Positions 10,836-21,480 of a stretch of 64,000 nucleotides of DNA are shown one piece after another; the stretch's first letter is position 1; each line of letters opens with the position of its first letter. The position numbers and the translations under genes are program-made. The notes below the pieces were generated by a model that was not told where the DNA came from, ran no database searches, and saw nothing but the letters and a program-made list of their open reading frames with translations. The stretch comes from Apodemus sylvaticus. Lineage: Eukaryota; Chordata; Mammalia; Rodentia; Muridae. Location: the NCBI RefSeq assembly GCF_947179515.1, contig NC_067476.1, positions 56,267,800 to 56,331,799 on the forward strand. Reading direction: 5' to 3'.

Positions 10836-11500
10836 CAGGGCCATTTTCAAAATGCAGTGAGTGCACCAATCCCACTGTGAAACTGGCATGACCATCAGCA
10901 CCGTGTGACAGGCCAGCTCCCCTTCAGTCTCCGACAGGCAGCTGGGGTATAGATTAGTTTTTCTAGGGAGCTGGGGTAGTGAAAGGAGGCCCTGTAATGA
11001 TAGAATTTCTAGAAAGCAATAAACTAGGTGGAATATTAGGAAATATCACAAAGGATTATTTTGTTTACAATGGAATTTCGAGAAGGTAAATGTGTAATAG
11101 CATTCCCAGCGATGAGAAAGCATGTGGTGTTTGCAATAAAATGATTTAGTACCTTATTGAAAGGAATTAGGCTTCCAGGAAATGGCTTGGGGCTCGAGGT
11201 GGATTTTTCTGAATTTCATGGAGAAGAATTCCATTCAGGCAGGAGGTGGAGGGTGGGGATGGTGTTTGGTTTTTAAGGTATTTATTGATGTTTCTGACTG
11301 CCAAAATACACGATGAATCCCATGTGCGTTGTATTTGGCAATCAGCTATATAACCACTTGTGAATGGTTGCCTCCTTGTTTTGTGAAGCCAGTAACTTGG
11401 TAATGGAAAGGATGCTTATTAGTATTTTAATTGCATCCCCGCTGAAGCATCTTCTCTAGTCAAAGCACATCGTTTGCAGCCATTTTCTACTTGTTACTCC
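10836..11500. repeat. Paralogous upstream segment, arm A (pairs with 62078-62770)
   Basis: GGGCCATTTTCAAAATGCA, then GAGTGCACCAATCCCACTGT and GAAACTGGCA occur here and again at about 62088, in the same order. Collinear matches follow (GGCAGCTGGGG, GAAAGGAG, TAGAATATTA/TGGAATATTA, then AAGCATCTT and an ATTTGC/GTTTGC block). Divergence increases to the right. It is part of the duplicated 5' flank of the IFT70 genes, about 2.9 kb upstream of copy 1. Confidence 0.8.
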
Positions 11501-11689
11501 TTCTCCTATGTACTCCAGATTGCTTTTCTTCAAGATGGCCAACTGGTCCTTGCTTTCTCTGGGATTCTGGTTGACTTACCCCTAAGCATCCACCGAGGAT
11601 GCTTTGACTGACTTTCCTGACACTCACACCCCCAGTTCCCAAGTCGGGATGCAAAATGCCTCCAGGGAGCAATGTAGCCCTGCCGTGGT

Positions 11690-12025
11690 GGTGCTCTTGG
11701 CTAACTTGACAGGATCTCAGGATCTGTAATCTTAAGAGACAAGCCTTCATGACTCGGGGAGCCTATGGGCATTGCCTATGGAGATTCTGTTGATTGAGTT
11801 CTCTGAAATAGAAAGCCCCACCCTCAAAAAAACGAGTGGCACCCGCTGCTACCTGGGCTTGCATACCAAAGAGGAAGCTGGCTGGGCACAGTCAATGACT
11901 ATATGTTTAAAGTTCCTGCTGCTATGGCTTTCCCTGCTATGGTGGACAGTACTTGAGTTGTGAGACAAAAGAAATCCCTCCTTACATGGCTTTTTTTCTG
12001 GGTATTTTGTCTCAGCACAGATAGG
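11690..12025 (+). mobile_element. Probable MaLR-type LTR fragment
   Basis: The segment begins CTCTTGGCTAACTTGACAGG, continues through GAAAGCCCCACCCTC and ends GGGTATTTTGTCTCAGCACA. This order is typical of rodent MaLR-type LTRs. It is degraded and its subfamily is not determinable by eye. Confidence 0.4.
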
Positions 12026-12892
12026 CAGGGGTTGGCGGGGGAGATAATTAAGACAGGCCTCCATTCTTCACAGACAGGGGAGAAAACAGGGAGATGCTGC
12101 AAAGAAGGGGTCCTAAGAGAAGAAAAGTGGAAAGCTTGAAAATTAGGTACATTGAGGGGTTATATAAAAAAAATGTTCAGCTTATATTTTATGGAAAATT
12201 GCTGCTTCTGAAGTTAGATGTCATCAGAATTTTTTTTTTTTTTTATTTGCAGCTTGCGTTTGGTGTTGAGGTTGGGGTGCTGAGGTTATCTTATACCTGC
12301 ATCACAACTCATTAAACTTGTATAGTGCAACGAACAGCTGACCCACCTGCTTTCTTTTGGGGCAAATTATCTCCAGACTGAATTAAGTTCTGAGAACATA
12401 AGCCAATAAACCAAAGCAATAAATTCAGCTTTAATAAAAATGAAACAGGTTCCCCATGTCTCACTTTAAGCTACAACTTTATTAAGCAGGCTTAGGTTAC
12501 ATGTATTTTATTAAGCACATTGGTAATAACTTTCTTTTGAATTGACAACTACTTTCACTTGTTTGTCTCTGCCTCTGTGGAGGTCTTACTTAGATCCTTC
12601 TTAAAAAACAGTTGAAAAGTATGGATGTGAATGTCAGGCAGTAGAAAAGCAAAGTAAAAGTTCTGACTTGGTATAATTTGGCTACTTTAGGTGAGAGCTG
12701 TGGCCTTTTTGGATAGGGGTCCCCAGACCGTATTTTATTCTTCTGACTCTACAGGTGGGGAGTGGGGATAAGGAGCTACTTTCTTGCCTGACCAGTGATC
12801 ATTTTTTTTTCCCCAAAAGCTTAAAGATGTGGCTAGCAATATCCTTTAGTAATGCAGTAAAGTGGCTACTTTTTTTTTTTTTTTACAATTTT
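12026..12892. other. Intergenic, no gene recognised
   Basis: AT-rich unique DNA with poly(T) runs at about 12230-12244 and 12870-12885. No supported gene or repeat. Confidence 0.5.
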
Positions 12893-12990
12893 TATTTTAT
12901 TTTATGTGTTTGGCTGTTGTGCTTCTGTTTTTGCCTGCACCATTTATGTTGCTAGTGTCCTGGAACTGAAGTAACAGATGGTTGTGAACA
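12893..12990 (-). mobile_element. B3-type SINE fragment (antisense)
   Basis: TTTTATTTTATGTGTTTGGC, a TTTGCCTGCACC stretch and GTCCTGGAACTGAAGTAACA, then GATGGTTGTGAAC are the reverse complement of the B3 3' half. Confidence 0.55.
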
Positions 12991-13381
12991 GTCCTTTAAG
13001 TACTAAGAACTCTAATATTCACAATCAGGTTCTGAATTCTTGATCTCTCCCACATGTTGCTACTCAGGCCATAGCCAATCTTTAGGTCTTGTATCTTAAG
13101 AATATGGAAGGTGCCTTTTCCTTACTTTCTCCTGAATACCCTTATCCCCAGGTGCCAAGAAGGAATAATGATCAGGTATAAGAATTGTTTTGCTGTAGAA
13201 AAGCCATAAAAAGTTCACCTCTTATCTCGGGTAGTACATAAAGTGAGGATGTGACTGCTCCAAGGTCTGCTTGAAGGGACCGTTTTCATCGTGACTATGA
13301 GAGAGTACAGCCAGCGGCTCTGGAGGGGTCCAGGGAGAGAAAGTAGGTGAGCAAACAGGGCCAGCAGAGCGATCTGGGCGA

Positions 13382-13541
13382 TGAGGGGAGGGGGAGGGGA
13401 AACGCGGGGTGGGGGAGTGGGGAGCGAGAGAGGAAGACAAGGGGGAGGAGGGAGAGGGAAGGAGAGGAGGGTGAGGAAGAGGAGGAGAAAGAAAAGAAAA
13501 AAGAAACAGACAGAAACAAACAAACAAAAAGGAAAGAAAAG
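13382..13541 (+). repeat. Purine-rich (G/A) tract
   Basis: About 160 bases are almost entirely purine, running from GAGGGGAGGGGGAGGGGAAA to an A-rich AGAAAGAAAAGAAAAAAGAA end. Several runs of three to five G occur close together in the left part. The overlapping open frames on both strands here are by-products of the biased composition. Confidence 0.85.
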
Positions 13542-15173
13542 GGTCCAAGTGCTTTCTCGGATTTACCACAAACTACTGGGCGGGGCTGGGGGTGGGAGGA
13601 GTCAGGCTGATGGGACTCCAAAGAGCTACTCCAGTGTGCCATAGCAAAGAAGCCCAGCCTGGTTGTTAGCCAGGGTCTGGCAGGGGAGGTGGGGGGAGAG
13701 GCCGAAGGCCTTTTTAACATTTCTTCTTGTTCCTAGAATAGAAGAAACCTTGCTGATTAGCCAGATTTGATTGATATCCACTGTATAATGTGCATGAATT
13801 AAAATGTTACATTGTAACTGATAAATACACATAAGTGTTGCACATCAATACGAGATATAACAAAATAAATATTTAATAAATACTCCCCAGAGGAGGCAGG
13901 GGAGCAGTTTGTCACCAATATAAGAAAAACAAACAGAAAACCCATGGCAACTGTGTCGGGACCTGAGGGTCATAGGACAGAGTCCATCTTCTCTTTCTAT
14001 GGAATTGACGCTCAGTTCACCTCAGCAGAGTGATTCCAGTCATCTAGCTTGGAATCTCGGTGAGGTATGGGGAGGTAAAATCTGCCAGCCCTGGGCAGCC
14101 TCACAAGAGGCAGATCCCTTTGCTGGGCGGCCATTTTAAAACCTGATTTCTTTTTTTTTTCTTTTCTTTTTTTTTTTTTATGGCGACTAAACAGTTGGAG
14201 GAATCTCAGGGGTGAGTGGGCAGTAAAACCTTTTGTAATAAACCACGTGCAAAGCCATCTTCTCCAACCCCGGGAGGCCAGAAGCCACAGCAACACCCTG
14301 TTCTTGCTGGTTTCTTACCACAAAGGAAAATGAAGACTGCTTGAGACAGCTTGATTCCTTCCCCTCTTTTTCTCCTATGGCTTGGGCTCCTGACTGAGGA
14401 AGGAAGGTGTCATATATGATAGAGCAACAGGGAGAGAGAGACCTCCCTGGCCAGGCCGAGCCCAGGAAGAGCTTTGTCAGTGACCCCTGAGGCACTGTTT
14501 GCCTTCTCCACCCTTACAGCACCCTAGGGAGTTATTCTTCTTAAGGAGGTATAAAGGGAAGGGGACCATTCCACCCAAGTCAGGACAGAATTTCACAGGG
14601 AAAGAGCCTCCGATGTTAGAAATATTAGGAATGTTATGGTATCTTTTATATTATTTAGTGAGTCATTCTCATGGAACACCTGACACTCAGAATATTGAAG
14701 AAAGCTTTTCATTAAAATAAACACTTCTAAGAGTTTCGAGACTCACTCTTGCTTATCTGAGCACTGGGACCTTAAGGACGTCTACCATGTAAGAGGCTCC
14801 AAAGCCATTCTAATTTTTTGAACAGCCTCTAAGCCAAAACACGTTTTAAGTCCTCTGTCATGTTGGAAGACAGACTAATAAAGGCTTATCTTTTGGTGAG
14901 TACTGGAAGTTTATTTTAAAGACTTCTACCACTCAATTTTATGTATTTCCCCATGGGCTGCTAATGAAGTCAGCATGCTACCCAATTCTGTTTTCTACTT
15001 GGTTGTTTTAAAATTGGAGACTCAGGACACTGTAGGTGACAAAAAATATGCTTGGAGAGGTTTACAGGGAAAGGACAGAGTGGGTATTAACAGTCATATC
15101 TCATATGGTGGGCGAGTTGTCACTGAAGGATGATTTCTGTCAGTCAGTAGGTGTGGTTAAAGCACTGAGTTGA
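13542..15173. other. Intergenic, no gene recognised
   Basis: The frames here are short and unconvincing. A T-rich run lies at about 14150-14181. No named repeat is clear. Confidence 0.45.
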
Positions 15174-15345
15174 GGGCTGGAGAGATGGCTCAGCGGTTAA
15201 GAGCACTGGCTGCTCTTCCAGAGGTCCTGAGTTCAATTCCCAGCCACCACATGGTGGCTCACAATCATCCGTGATGAGATCTGATGCCCTCTTCTGGGAT
15301 GTCTGAAGAGAGTTACAGTGTACTCTTATACATAAAATAAATAAC
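15174..15345 (+). mobile_element. B2 SINE
   Basis: It starts GGGCTGGAGAGATGGCTCAG and continues with a near-consensus tRNA-derived head (GAGTTCAATTCCCAGCCACC), CCCTCTTCTGG and an ATAAAATAAATAA tail. Full length and well preserved. Confidence 0.95.
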
Positions 15346-16041
15346 TCTTTAAAAAACTTAATGACCAGTTATTTATCTACTCTAGCCTCCCTTCCCCCTC
15401 CCCCGCCACACTCTGGGTTTGTGGCAGGGGTAGGGATTCAAAAATGCTCAGAAATGGTGTGGGCCCAGGAGAGACAGAACCTCGGTGCGGCCTTGCCCCA
15501 TGGAGGCTGCTGATTGAGGAGACACACTGGGCTGTGAAGTGAATGCTACAGACAAACTCCTCTGTGTTAATGTTTGCCATGGTCACTGTTAAAAGATCTA
15601 GCATTATCTCGACTGATGCAGTTAGAAGGCATTTAATGTTTACTATGCAAGTGCTGTTTTCTGCCACACAAGAGGGTTGGGATCTGTCTGTGAATAGCGA
15701 GTGGTTCTTGTTTAAGGAGTCCATCCCAGCACATTAAGAAGCACCGGCGTGCACACCATAGTGACCCTGTGTAATAACATGGGACACTGCGAGAGAGCAC
15801 ATGCATGGTGCCTTAGGAAGGCCTTCAGCACAGGTAGCTTTTAAGTGCAGCTAGTGGGCGTGTGGGCCTAAGGTGTGTCCCTCAACTCCGCATTAAAGAC
15901 CCGCCCCCCATTGTGATGCTGCCAGCATGGTGTCTTTAGAAGGTAATCAGGAGTTAAAGGCAGGGATGAGGGATACTGAGAAGAGGACACTCTCTGTCCC
16001 CTACTTGTACTCCCCAAAAAGCTTTTGTTGTTTATAGCATC
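15346..16041. other. Intergenic, no gene recognised
   Basis: Opposed short frames at 15377-15737 overlap each other and show no known domain. No repeat is clear. Confidence 0.45.
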
Positions 16042-16447
16042 TGTGGTGGTTTGAATATGTTTGCCCCTAGGAATGGTGCTATTAGGAGGTGTGGCCTTGT
16101 TGAAGGAAGTGTGTCATTGTGAGCACGGACTTTAAGACCCCTGTCCTAGCTGCCTGGAAGCCAGTCTTCTAGCAGCCTTCAGATGAAGATGTAGAATTCT
16201 CAGCTCCTTCTGCATCACACCTACCTGGATACTGCCATGTTCCTGCCTTGATGATAATGGACTGAAACTCTGAACCTGTGAGCCAGCCTCAATTAAATAT
16301 AAGAGTTGCCTTGGTCAGGGCTGGAGAGATGGCTCAGAGGTTAAGAGCACTGTCTGCTCTTCCAGAGGTCCTGAGTTCAATTGCCAGCCATCTGTAATTG
16401 CCCTCTTCTGCTGTCTCTGAAGACAGTGACAGTGTACTCACATACAA

Positions 16448-16495
<48 letters not shown>

Positions 16496-16550
16496 GAGTT
16501 GCCTTTGGTCATGGTGTCTGTTTGCAGCAGTAAAACCCAGACTTGGACAG
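16042..16550 (+). mobile_element. LTR-like rodent repeat split by a B2
   Basis: The left part runs from TGTGGTGGTTTGAATATGTT through AGGAGGTGTGGCCTTGTTG and TGATGATAATGGACTGAA to AAGAGTTGCCTTGGTCA (16317). It resumes with GAGTTGCCTTTGGTCATGG at about 16496 and ends with GCAGTAAAACCCAGACTTGG. I read it as an ERVL-MaLR-like LTR of uncertain subfamily. Confidence 0.5.
16318..16494 (+). mobile_element. B2 SINE nested in the LTR-like repeat
   Basis: The B2 head GGGCTGGAGAGATGGCTCAG is followed by a body lacking part of the middle and by an (AAAT)n tail at about 16447-16494. The flanks repeat GAGTTGCCTTGGTCA-type sequence on both sides, which gives a target-site duplication of about 15 bp. Confidence 0.93.
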
Positions 16551-16769
16551 CATCCTAACTCAGGACTTCCGGCCTCCAGACTATGACAAATGCTTTTGCT
16601 TAAGGCACCCAGTTTGTGCTACTTTGTTGCAGCAGTCAGAACTAAAACAAATGGAGATTCCCTTTAAAGAGATCACCATTTGAAAAAAACAACCTAGAAA
16701 TAAGAGAACGAGACTCAGTCAAGGAGTGTCATGGCTGTGGTAGGCTTAGATTTTTCAGTTGGTTTGGTC

Positions 16770-16932
16770 TTTTTGTTTGCTTGTTTGTTTGTTTTTGAGG
16801 CAGGGTTTCTCTGTGTAGCCCTGGCTGTTCTGGAACTCACTCTGTAGACCAGGCTAGCCTCGAACTCAGAAATCTGCCTGCCTCTGCCTTCCAAGTGTGG
16901 GGATTAAAGGCGTGCACCACCACTGCCTGAGA
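16770..16932 (-). mobile_element. B1 SINE (antisense)
   Basis: A (TTTG)n-type tail is followed by GGCAGGGTTTCTCTGTGTAG, CCTGGCTGTTCTGGAACTCA, then GGATTAAAGGCGTGCACCAC. This is a near-complete B1 in reverse. Confidence 0.93.
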
Positions 16933-17488
16933 TTTTTCAAAACCTACTTTAATCAGTCTTCAACCTCCCTTCTAGCCCAGTGACCAAGAAATAAGGTTTA
17001 TAGGAAAAGGGAGTTGTGGACCTATTTAGAAGTAGCTCTTTTGGGGTGAGTCCAATTTTCATTGGCAGGATAGCAGCAGTCCAGTCCAATAGCAAACCCT
17101 AAACATGAATCAGTAGCAGCGTCTTGATCCAGCAGAAACTACAAGTCTTCAACAAATTTGCACTAGCTCAATCAGCAGGAATCAGCCAGAATACTGCGAG
17201 AAGAGCTCCTGACCATGTGGCCAGGTCTCTCGAATTCCTGTATGACTTACCTGCCGTGATGAACTGCAACCTGGAATTTAAGCCCAAGAAACCCTTTCTC
17301 CTTTAAGTGAAAGGAGAAACACAGTGGTATGTTTGTCTCTACAAAGTGAATGCCAGTGAAGACCAGGGAAGCATTGCAAGGCGTAGCAGTGCAAGAGCAT
17401 CCTCTCATTGTCTGTAGGGCTTTATTTATACTTTCTAAACATTGTGCATCCTCTCAAGATTCCTCTCCAGCAAAACATCATATGTCCT

Positions 17489-18020
17489 CTCACGTGTGTC
17501 TTCTCACATGTGCCCTCTCACGTGTGCCCTCTCACATATGCCCTCTCACGTGTGACCTCTCGTGTGTGCCCTCTCACATATGCCCTTTCACGTGTGTCCT
17601 CTCACATATGTCCTCTCATGTGTGACCTCTTATGTGTGTCCTCTCATGTGTGCCCTCTCACGTGTGCCCTCTCACATATGTCCTCTCACGTGTGTCCTCT
17701 CACATATGTCCTCTCACATATGCCCTCTCACGTGTGTCCTCTCACATGTGCCCTCTCACGTGTGCCCTCTCACATATGTCCTCTCACGTGTGTCCTCTCA
17801 CATATGTCCTCTCACATATGCCCTCTCACGTGTGTCCTCTCACATGTGCCCTCTCACGTGTGCCCTCTCACATATGCCCTCTCACGTGTGTCCTCTCACA
17901 TATGTCCTCTCACATGTGCCCTCTCACGTGTGCCCTCTCACATATGTCCTCTCACATGTGCCCTCTTATATATGTCCTCTCACATATCTCCTCTCACGTG
18001 TGCCCTCTCACGTGTCTGCT
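17489..18020. repeat. 14-bp minisatellite, 38 units, with a 98-bp higher-order repeat
   Basis: The array has 38 consecutive 14-bp units of pattern CTCAC(G/A)T(G/A)TG(T/C)CCT with no length change, starting at 17489. Five main variants occur. Units from 17671 to 17768 form a seven-unit block that repeats in identical variant order at 17769-17866, a 98-bp higher-order repeat. Almost every unit contains a CANNTG hexamer (CACGTG, CACATG or CATATG). Because 14 is not a multiple of 3 and the unit lacks stops in every plus-strand frame, three long overlapping frames (to 243 codons) run across the array; these are composition artefacts. Confidence 0.97.
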
Positions 18021-18644
18021 TCACCAAACCATCCTCTCACAAGATGGCTCCAAGGAAATCATCATGTGACACAACTGAGTTTCCAAAGAAACCAGGAATT
18101 TCCACTTTAGCTGTAGCCAAGGATACAAACGTAAGCTGAAGATCGACCTGATGGGGAGTTCACAGGACACTGAGGTCTTTGGATAAGGTTCCTAGAAAGA
18201 TGGCTTCTGCTGCACACAAATTTTCCAGCAGGCACTTAAGGATGATGAAATGGCCCTCCAGGACTTTGTGGAAATGTTCCAAAGGTTGAGGCAGGCAGAA
18301 AGAAGGGATTTCCAGACCAGTGCTGTCAGCTTGCTGCAGAGAAAAGATGAGCATCTCGGAAAAATACAGTTCTCTCCTGGCCGGGCTCTTAGGCAGACAT
18401 GGAGTTCAACTGCTAAATTCATGTCTCGATTCCTTCTCTGATGCTGTGATAAATACCGCAACTGGGCTAAAATTCTGGGTTACCGTTCATCCCGGCAGGT
18501 AAGTCGTACAGGAATTTGAGAGAAGAGGTCACATGAGCAGAGGGCAATAAACTAATACACACCTGACAGTACTTTGTCTTCCCTATTCGTATGATTCAGG
18601 ACGCCCCCAAAGGGAGTCGTCACACCCACAATTATGATAGGTCT
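18021..18644. other. Segment next to the minisatellite, no gene recognised
   Basis: Plus-strand frames at 18250-18502 look weakly coding (e.g. ALQDFVEMFQRLRQAERRDF) but are short, overlap in two frames and match no family I recognise. A decayed retrocopy is possible. Confidence 0.3.
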
Positions 18645-18835
18645 TCCTGGGGCAGAAGAGATGGCCCAGCAGTTAAGAGCACTGGTAGCTCTTTCAGAGG
18701 TCTTGGGTTCAATTCCCAGGACCCACAGGGTGGCTCACAACTGTCTGAAACTCTAGTTTGAGGGGATCCAGTGTCACCTTGTGACCTTCTTGGTCCTAGG
18801 CATGTGTATAGTGTAAAGACATACATGTAGGTCTG
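18645..18835 (+). mobile_element. B3/B2-type SINE
   Basis: AGAGATGGCCCAGCAGTTAA, then GAGCACTGGTAGCTCTTTCA, TTCAATTCCCAGGACCCACA and GGTGGCTCACAACTGTCTGA follow B3 order. The end is degraded. Confidence 0.85.
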
Positions 18836-19319
18836 CTTGGTGTGAAGCTAACAATTATTCTAACCATCACAGAAACAGGATTCTGACCCTGAGGGTTGGC
18901 AGTAAGACTTGGGGTCCAAACTCACGAATGTCTCATTCCAGAGACGACAACCCTGGCAGCACGCTTCTGGTAAATAGCTAGAGATGCTGAGGCAAAACCT
19001 GCCAGGTCCTCTCCTGATGAGCGCCATCTGATGGATTTTATTCTTCTCCGAACTGTTTTAATTCCAGATTTTCCCCACCTTCAAATTTTCTCAAAAGAGG
19101 GGATAAACACAACAGAGACGCCTTCATCCCTAGCTTTGTCTAATTTCATCATTGAAGGTCCAAAGCTGCTGCTGCAAAAGACCATCCATCCTCTGTGCGG
19201 GACTCATCTTCCTTCTGCTGGCCAGAGCAAGCCGCCCCATCTGCCAGCACACAAGAGAGCCTTCGGGGCTAAGCGAAGCTGCTCCCGCCTGCTTCCCCCA
19301 CAGTGTCTAGCATGACATC
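18836..19319. other. Intergenic, no gene recognised
   Basis: A 94-codon plus-strand frame (19031-19315) has no recognisable domain. No repeat is clear. Confidence 0.4.
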
Positions 19320-19530
19320 AGTTCACAGTACAACCCCTTTGGGAGGTTAAACGTCCCTTTCACAGGGATCACCAAAGACCACTGGAAAACAAACATTTAC
19401 ATTAGGATTCTTAACAGTAGCAAAATTATAGTTGGGAAGTAGGAACAAAAAAAAGTTTATGTTTGAGGGTCACCATAGCATGAGGAACTGTATCAAAGGG
19501 TCACAGTGTTAGGAAGGTTAAGAACCACTG
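19320..19530. mobile_element. URR1-type hAT-Charlie element
   Basis: CAACCCCTTTGGGAGGTTAA, CCTTTCACAGGGATCACCAA, TTTACATTAGGATTCTTAAC and GGGTCACCATAGCATGAGGA are followed by the terminal inverted repeat TTAAGAACCACTG. This gives the expected size and order for URR1. Confidence 0.75.
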
Positions 19531-20789
19531 AACAACTGGGTACCTATTGACTCTACTTTTTCCATTGAACAGCAGAAAATGGTCTGCAAACACAGTAAAT
19601 GTAAACTTCTAATAGAGGCTACAACAAAAAACCCGTAGTCTAGTCTAGATTGGAGTGAATGCAATGGTCAGATGATAAAGTGCTGAATCAGAGCTAAAGA
19701 GTGAAGCCATTTGAGAAATGACCTTGGAGTCACCTGGTGTGTGTCTCCTTGTCACCCCCCCCCCCCCCACACACACACCCCTTGCAGCAAGCTGGCCTTT
19801 GTGGGAAAGCAGTTATTGTGAACCACAGACAGCAATGCAGGTAAATCCAAGCAGGTGTTCTAAAGTGTTTAGAAAGCCATTTCTAAGCACAGGACCAGAG
19901 ATTTTGAATGTTCCTCTGTTTTGACTCATATTCCTATGTAGCCAAGTCCATACCACAGTTTTTCCTTATGTCCTCTGTCTGAATTACTCTTAGTCTGTGA
20001 ATTTTTGTTGTTGTTTTTTTTCCCACTCTGATATCAAATACATTCTTCTCCTATCAGAACATTAACAGAAGACTTTAGTTCCAGTTACCCAGTGAGTACA
20101 GAGGTCTGGATGGGTACAGCAGCATATACCATGACTGAGCTACAGTAACAATCCCCTGCCTGTCAGTCAAAGCCTCCTCGGTCCCACTCACATCAGCGTG
20201 GCCAGCGTCGTCCACTGTGCACTTTCTCTACCCTCCTCCACTTGTGCCTCTGCTCTGCTGCCTCTCCCCTCTCATCTCGTGTCCAGCCCATTTCATAGAC
20301 ACCGAGAAGTCTGCTTTTATTTTCCCCAGACTGAGAAAGTTAGCGTTCCTGTTCAGGACATTCCATGATCGTCAGTAAGTCTGGGAACCCTGTCATTGCG
20401 ACGATGCGCACAGCAGCGCAGTTATAGCAGCAAAGGACAGGAAGCAGACAGAATGTCCATTGTGTCCTCCTCATGTCTTCTGAAGAACAAGGCAGCAATT
20501 AAATGTCCTGCCAGGCTCATGAGGTGAACATTTGGTTTTCGGTCCACAGTGCAGTTGTGGGTTCCTAGCACTAAAAACAAAGAAAAAAAGAAAAATTCCT
20601 TAAGTCCCAGGGAACTACTGATTTTTATCTGCCTCTGTGAATCGTATTTTCCCAGAATCCCATGTAACAAGAAGGATAAGGTTCCTGGCTTCTTTTACTT
20701 AGCAATGTAATTTAAAGTTCTTCAGAGTCTTTTCACGGCTTGACAGCTCTGTCTCTGCCTGGATATGGCAGACCCTATCTGAGAAAAAT
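19531..20789. other. Intergenic, no gene recognised
   Basis: Includes a poly(C)-(CA)n tract at about 19746-19778. Otherwise I see unique sequence without a supported gene. Confidence 0.45.
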
Positions 20790-21060
20790 GACCCACTGAG
20801 GGTCATTTTTATTGTTTCCATCCTTTAGCAATTATGAATAAAGCTTCTACAGACATCCATGTGCAGGCCTGCGGGTGGACATGTTTCCAACTTCTTTGGG
20901 TCTGTCCTAAAAAGTTCTGCCGTCGGAGCATGTAATCATGATAATTATTTTTAGTTTTGTCAGTAAAACTGCCTTCAGAAGTATCTGTAATGTTGTGCGT
21001 CCCCAGCAGTGTCAGGGCGGAGTCCCTCTTGTTCTGATGGTGTCATTGTTTTGAGTTTCA
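20790..21060 (-). mobile_element. Old L1 fragment (antisense)
   Basis: GCAATTATGAATAAAGCTTC, then GTGGACATGTTTCCAACTTC and TTTGGGT resemble the antisense of the L1 ORF2 3' end (compare 37780-37860). High divergence suggests an ancient copy. Confidence 0.5.
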
Positions 21061-21181
21061 ACCATGCAAATCCGTGTTTAGGTAACTATATTTTTAGAGG
21101 TAGGCCTTGCCCAGTAATGGATATGTGGGTGTGACCCTACGTACATTACTATCACTCCCTCATCATACCTTTCTGGAGCGT

Positions 21182-21480
21182 TGTGTATGTGCATATATGT
21201 AGGCACACGTGGATGTGTGTAAGCCAGAGGTCTAAGTCTGACGTCTGCCACAGTCATGCTCTGCCTTATTGTATGAGGTGAGGTCTCTCACTGAACCTAG
21301 AATTCACTGATTTGGCTAGACTGGCTGGCCAAGGTACGCCAGGGATCTACTTGTCCTTATCTGTGATTACAGGCCCATGGCTTTGTAGCTGGCTTTTTTA
21401 TGTGGATGCTAAAGTTCCTAACTCATGCCTTTGTGCTTGTCCAGCAAACACTTTACTGACAAGTCCTACCCTGAGATTGA
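21182..21480 (-). mobile_element. B4 SINE (antisense)
   Basis: GGTCTCTCACTGAACCTAGA, GACTGGCTGGCCAAGGTACG, GATTACAGGCCCATGG, then TTTATGTGGATGCTAAAG and CAGCAAACACTTTACTGACA match B4 in reverse order over about 300 bp. Confidence 0.8.

Noticed and set aside
13215..13720. Overlapping 87-141 codon frames rich in Pro/Ser or Arg/Glu
   Set aside because: These are low-complexity translations of the purine tract on both strands.
17489..18020. CRISPR-like repeat array
   Set aside because: Units are contiguous 14-mers without spacers, in a rodent genome.
17408..18139. 243-codon Cys/Ser-rich repeat protein
   Set aside because: It is a by-product of the 14-bp minisatellite, open in all three frames. 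There is no non-repeat coding part.
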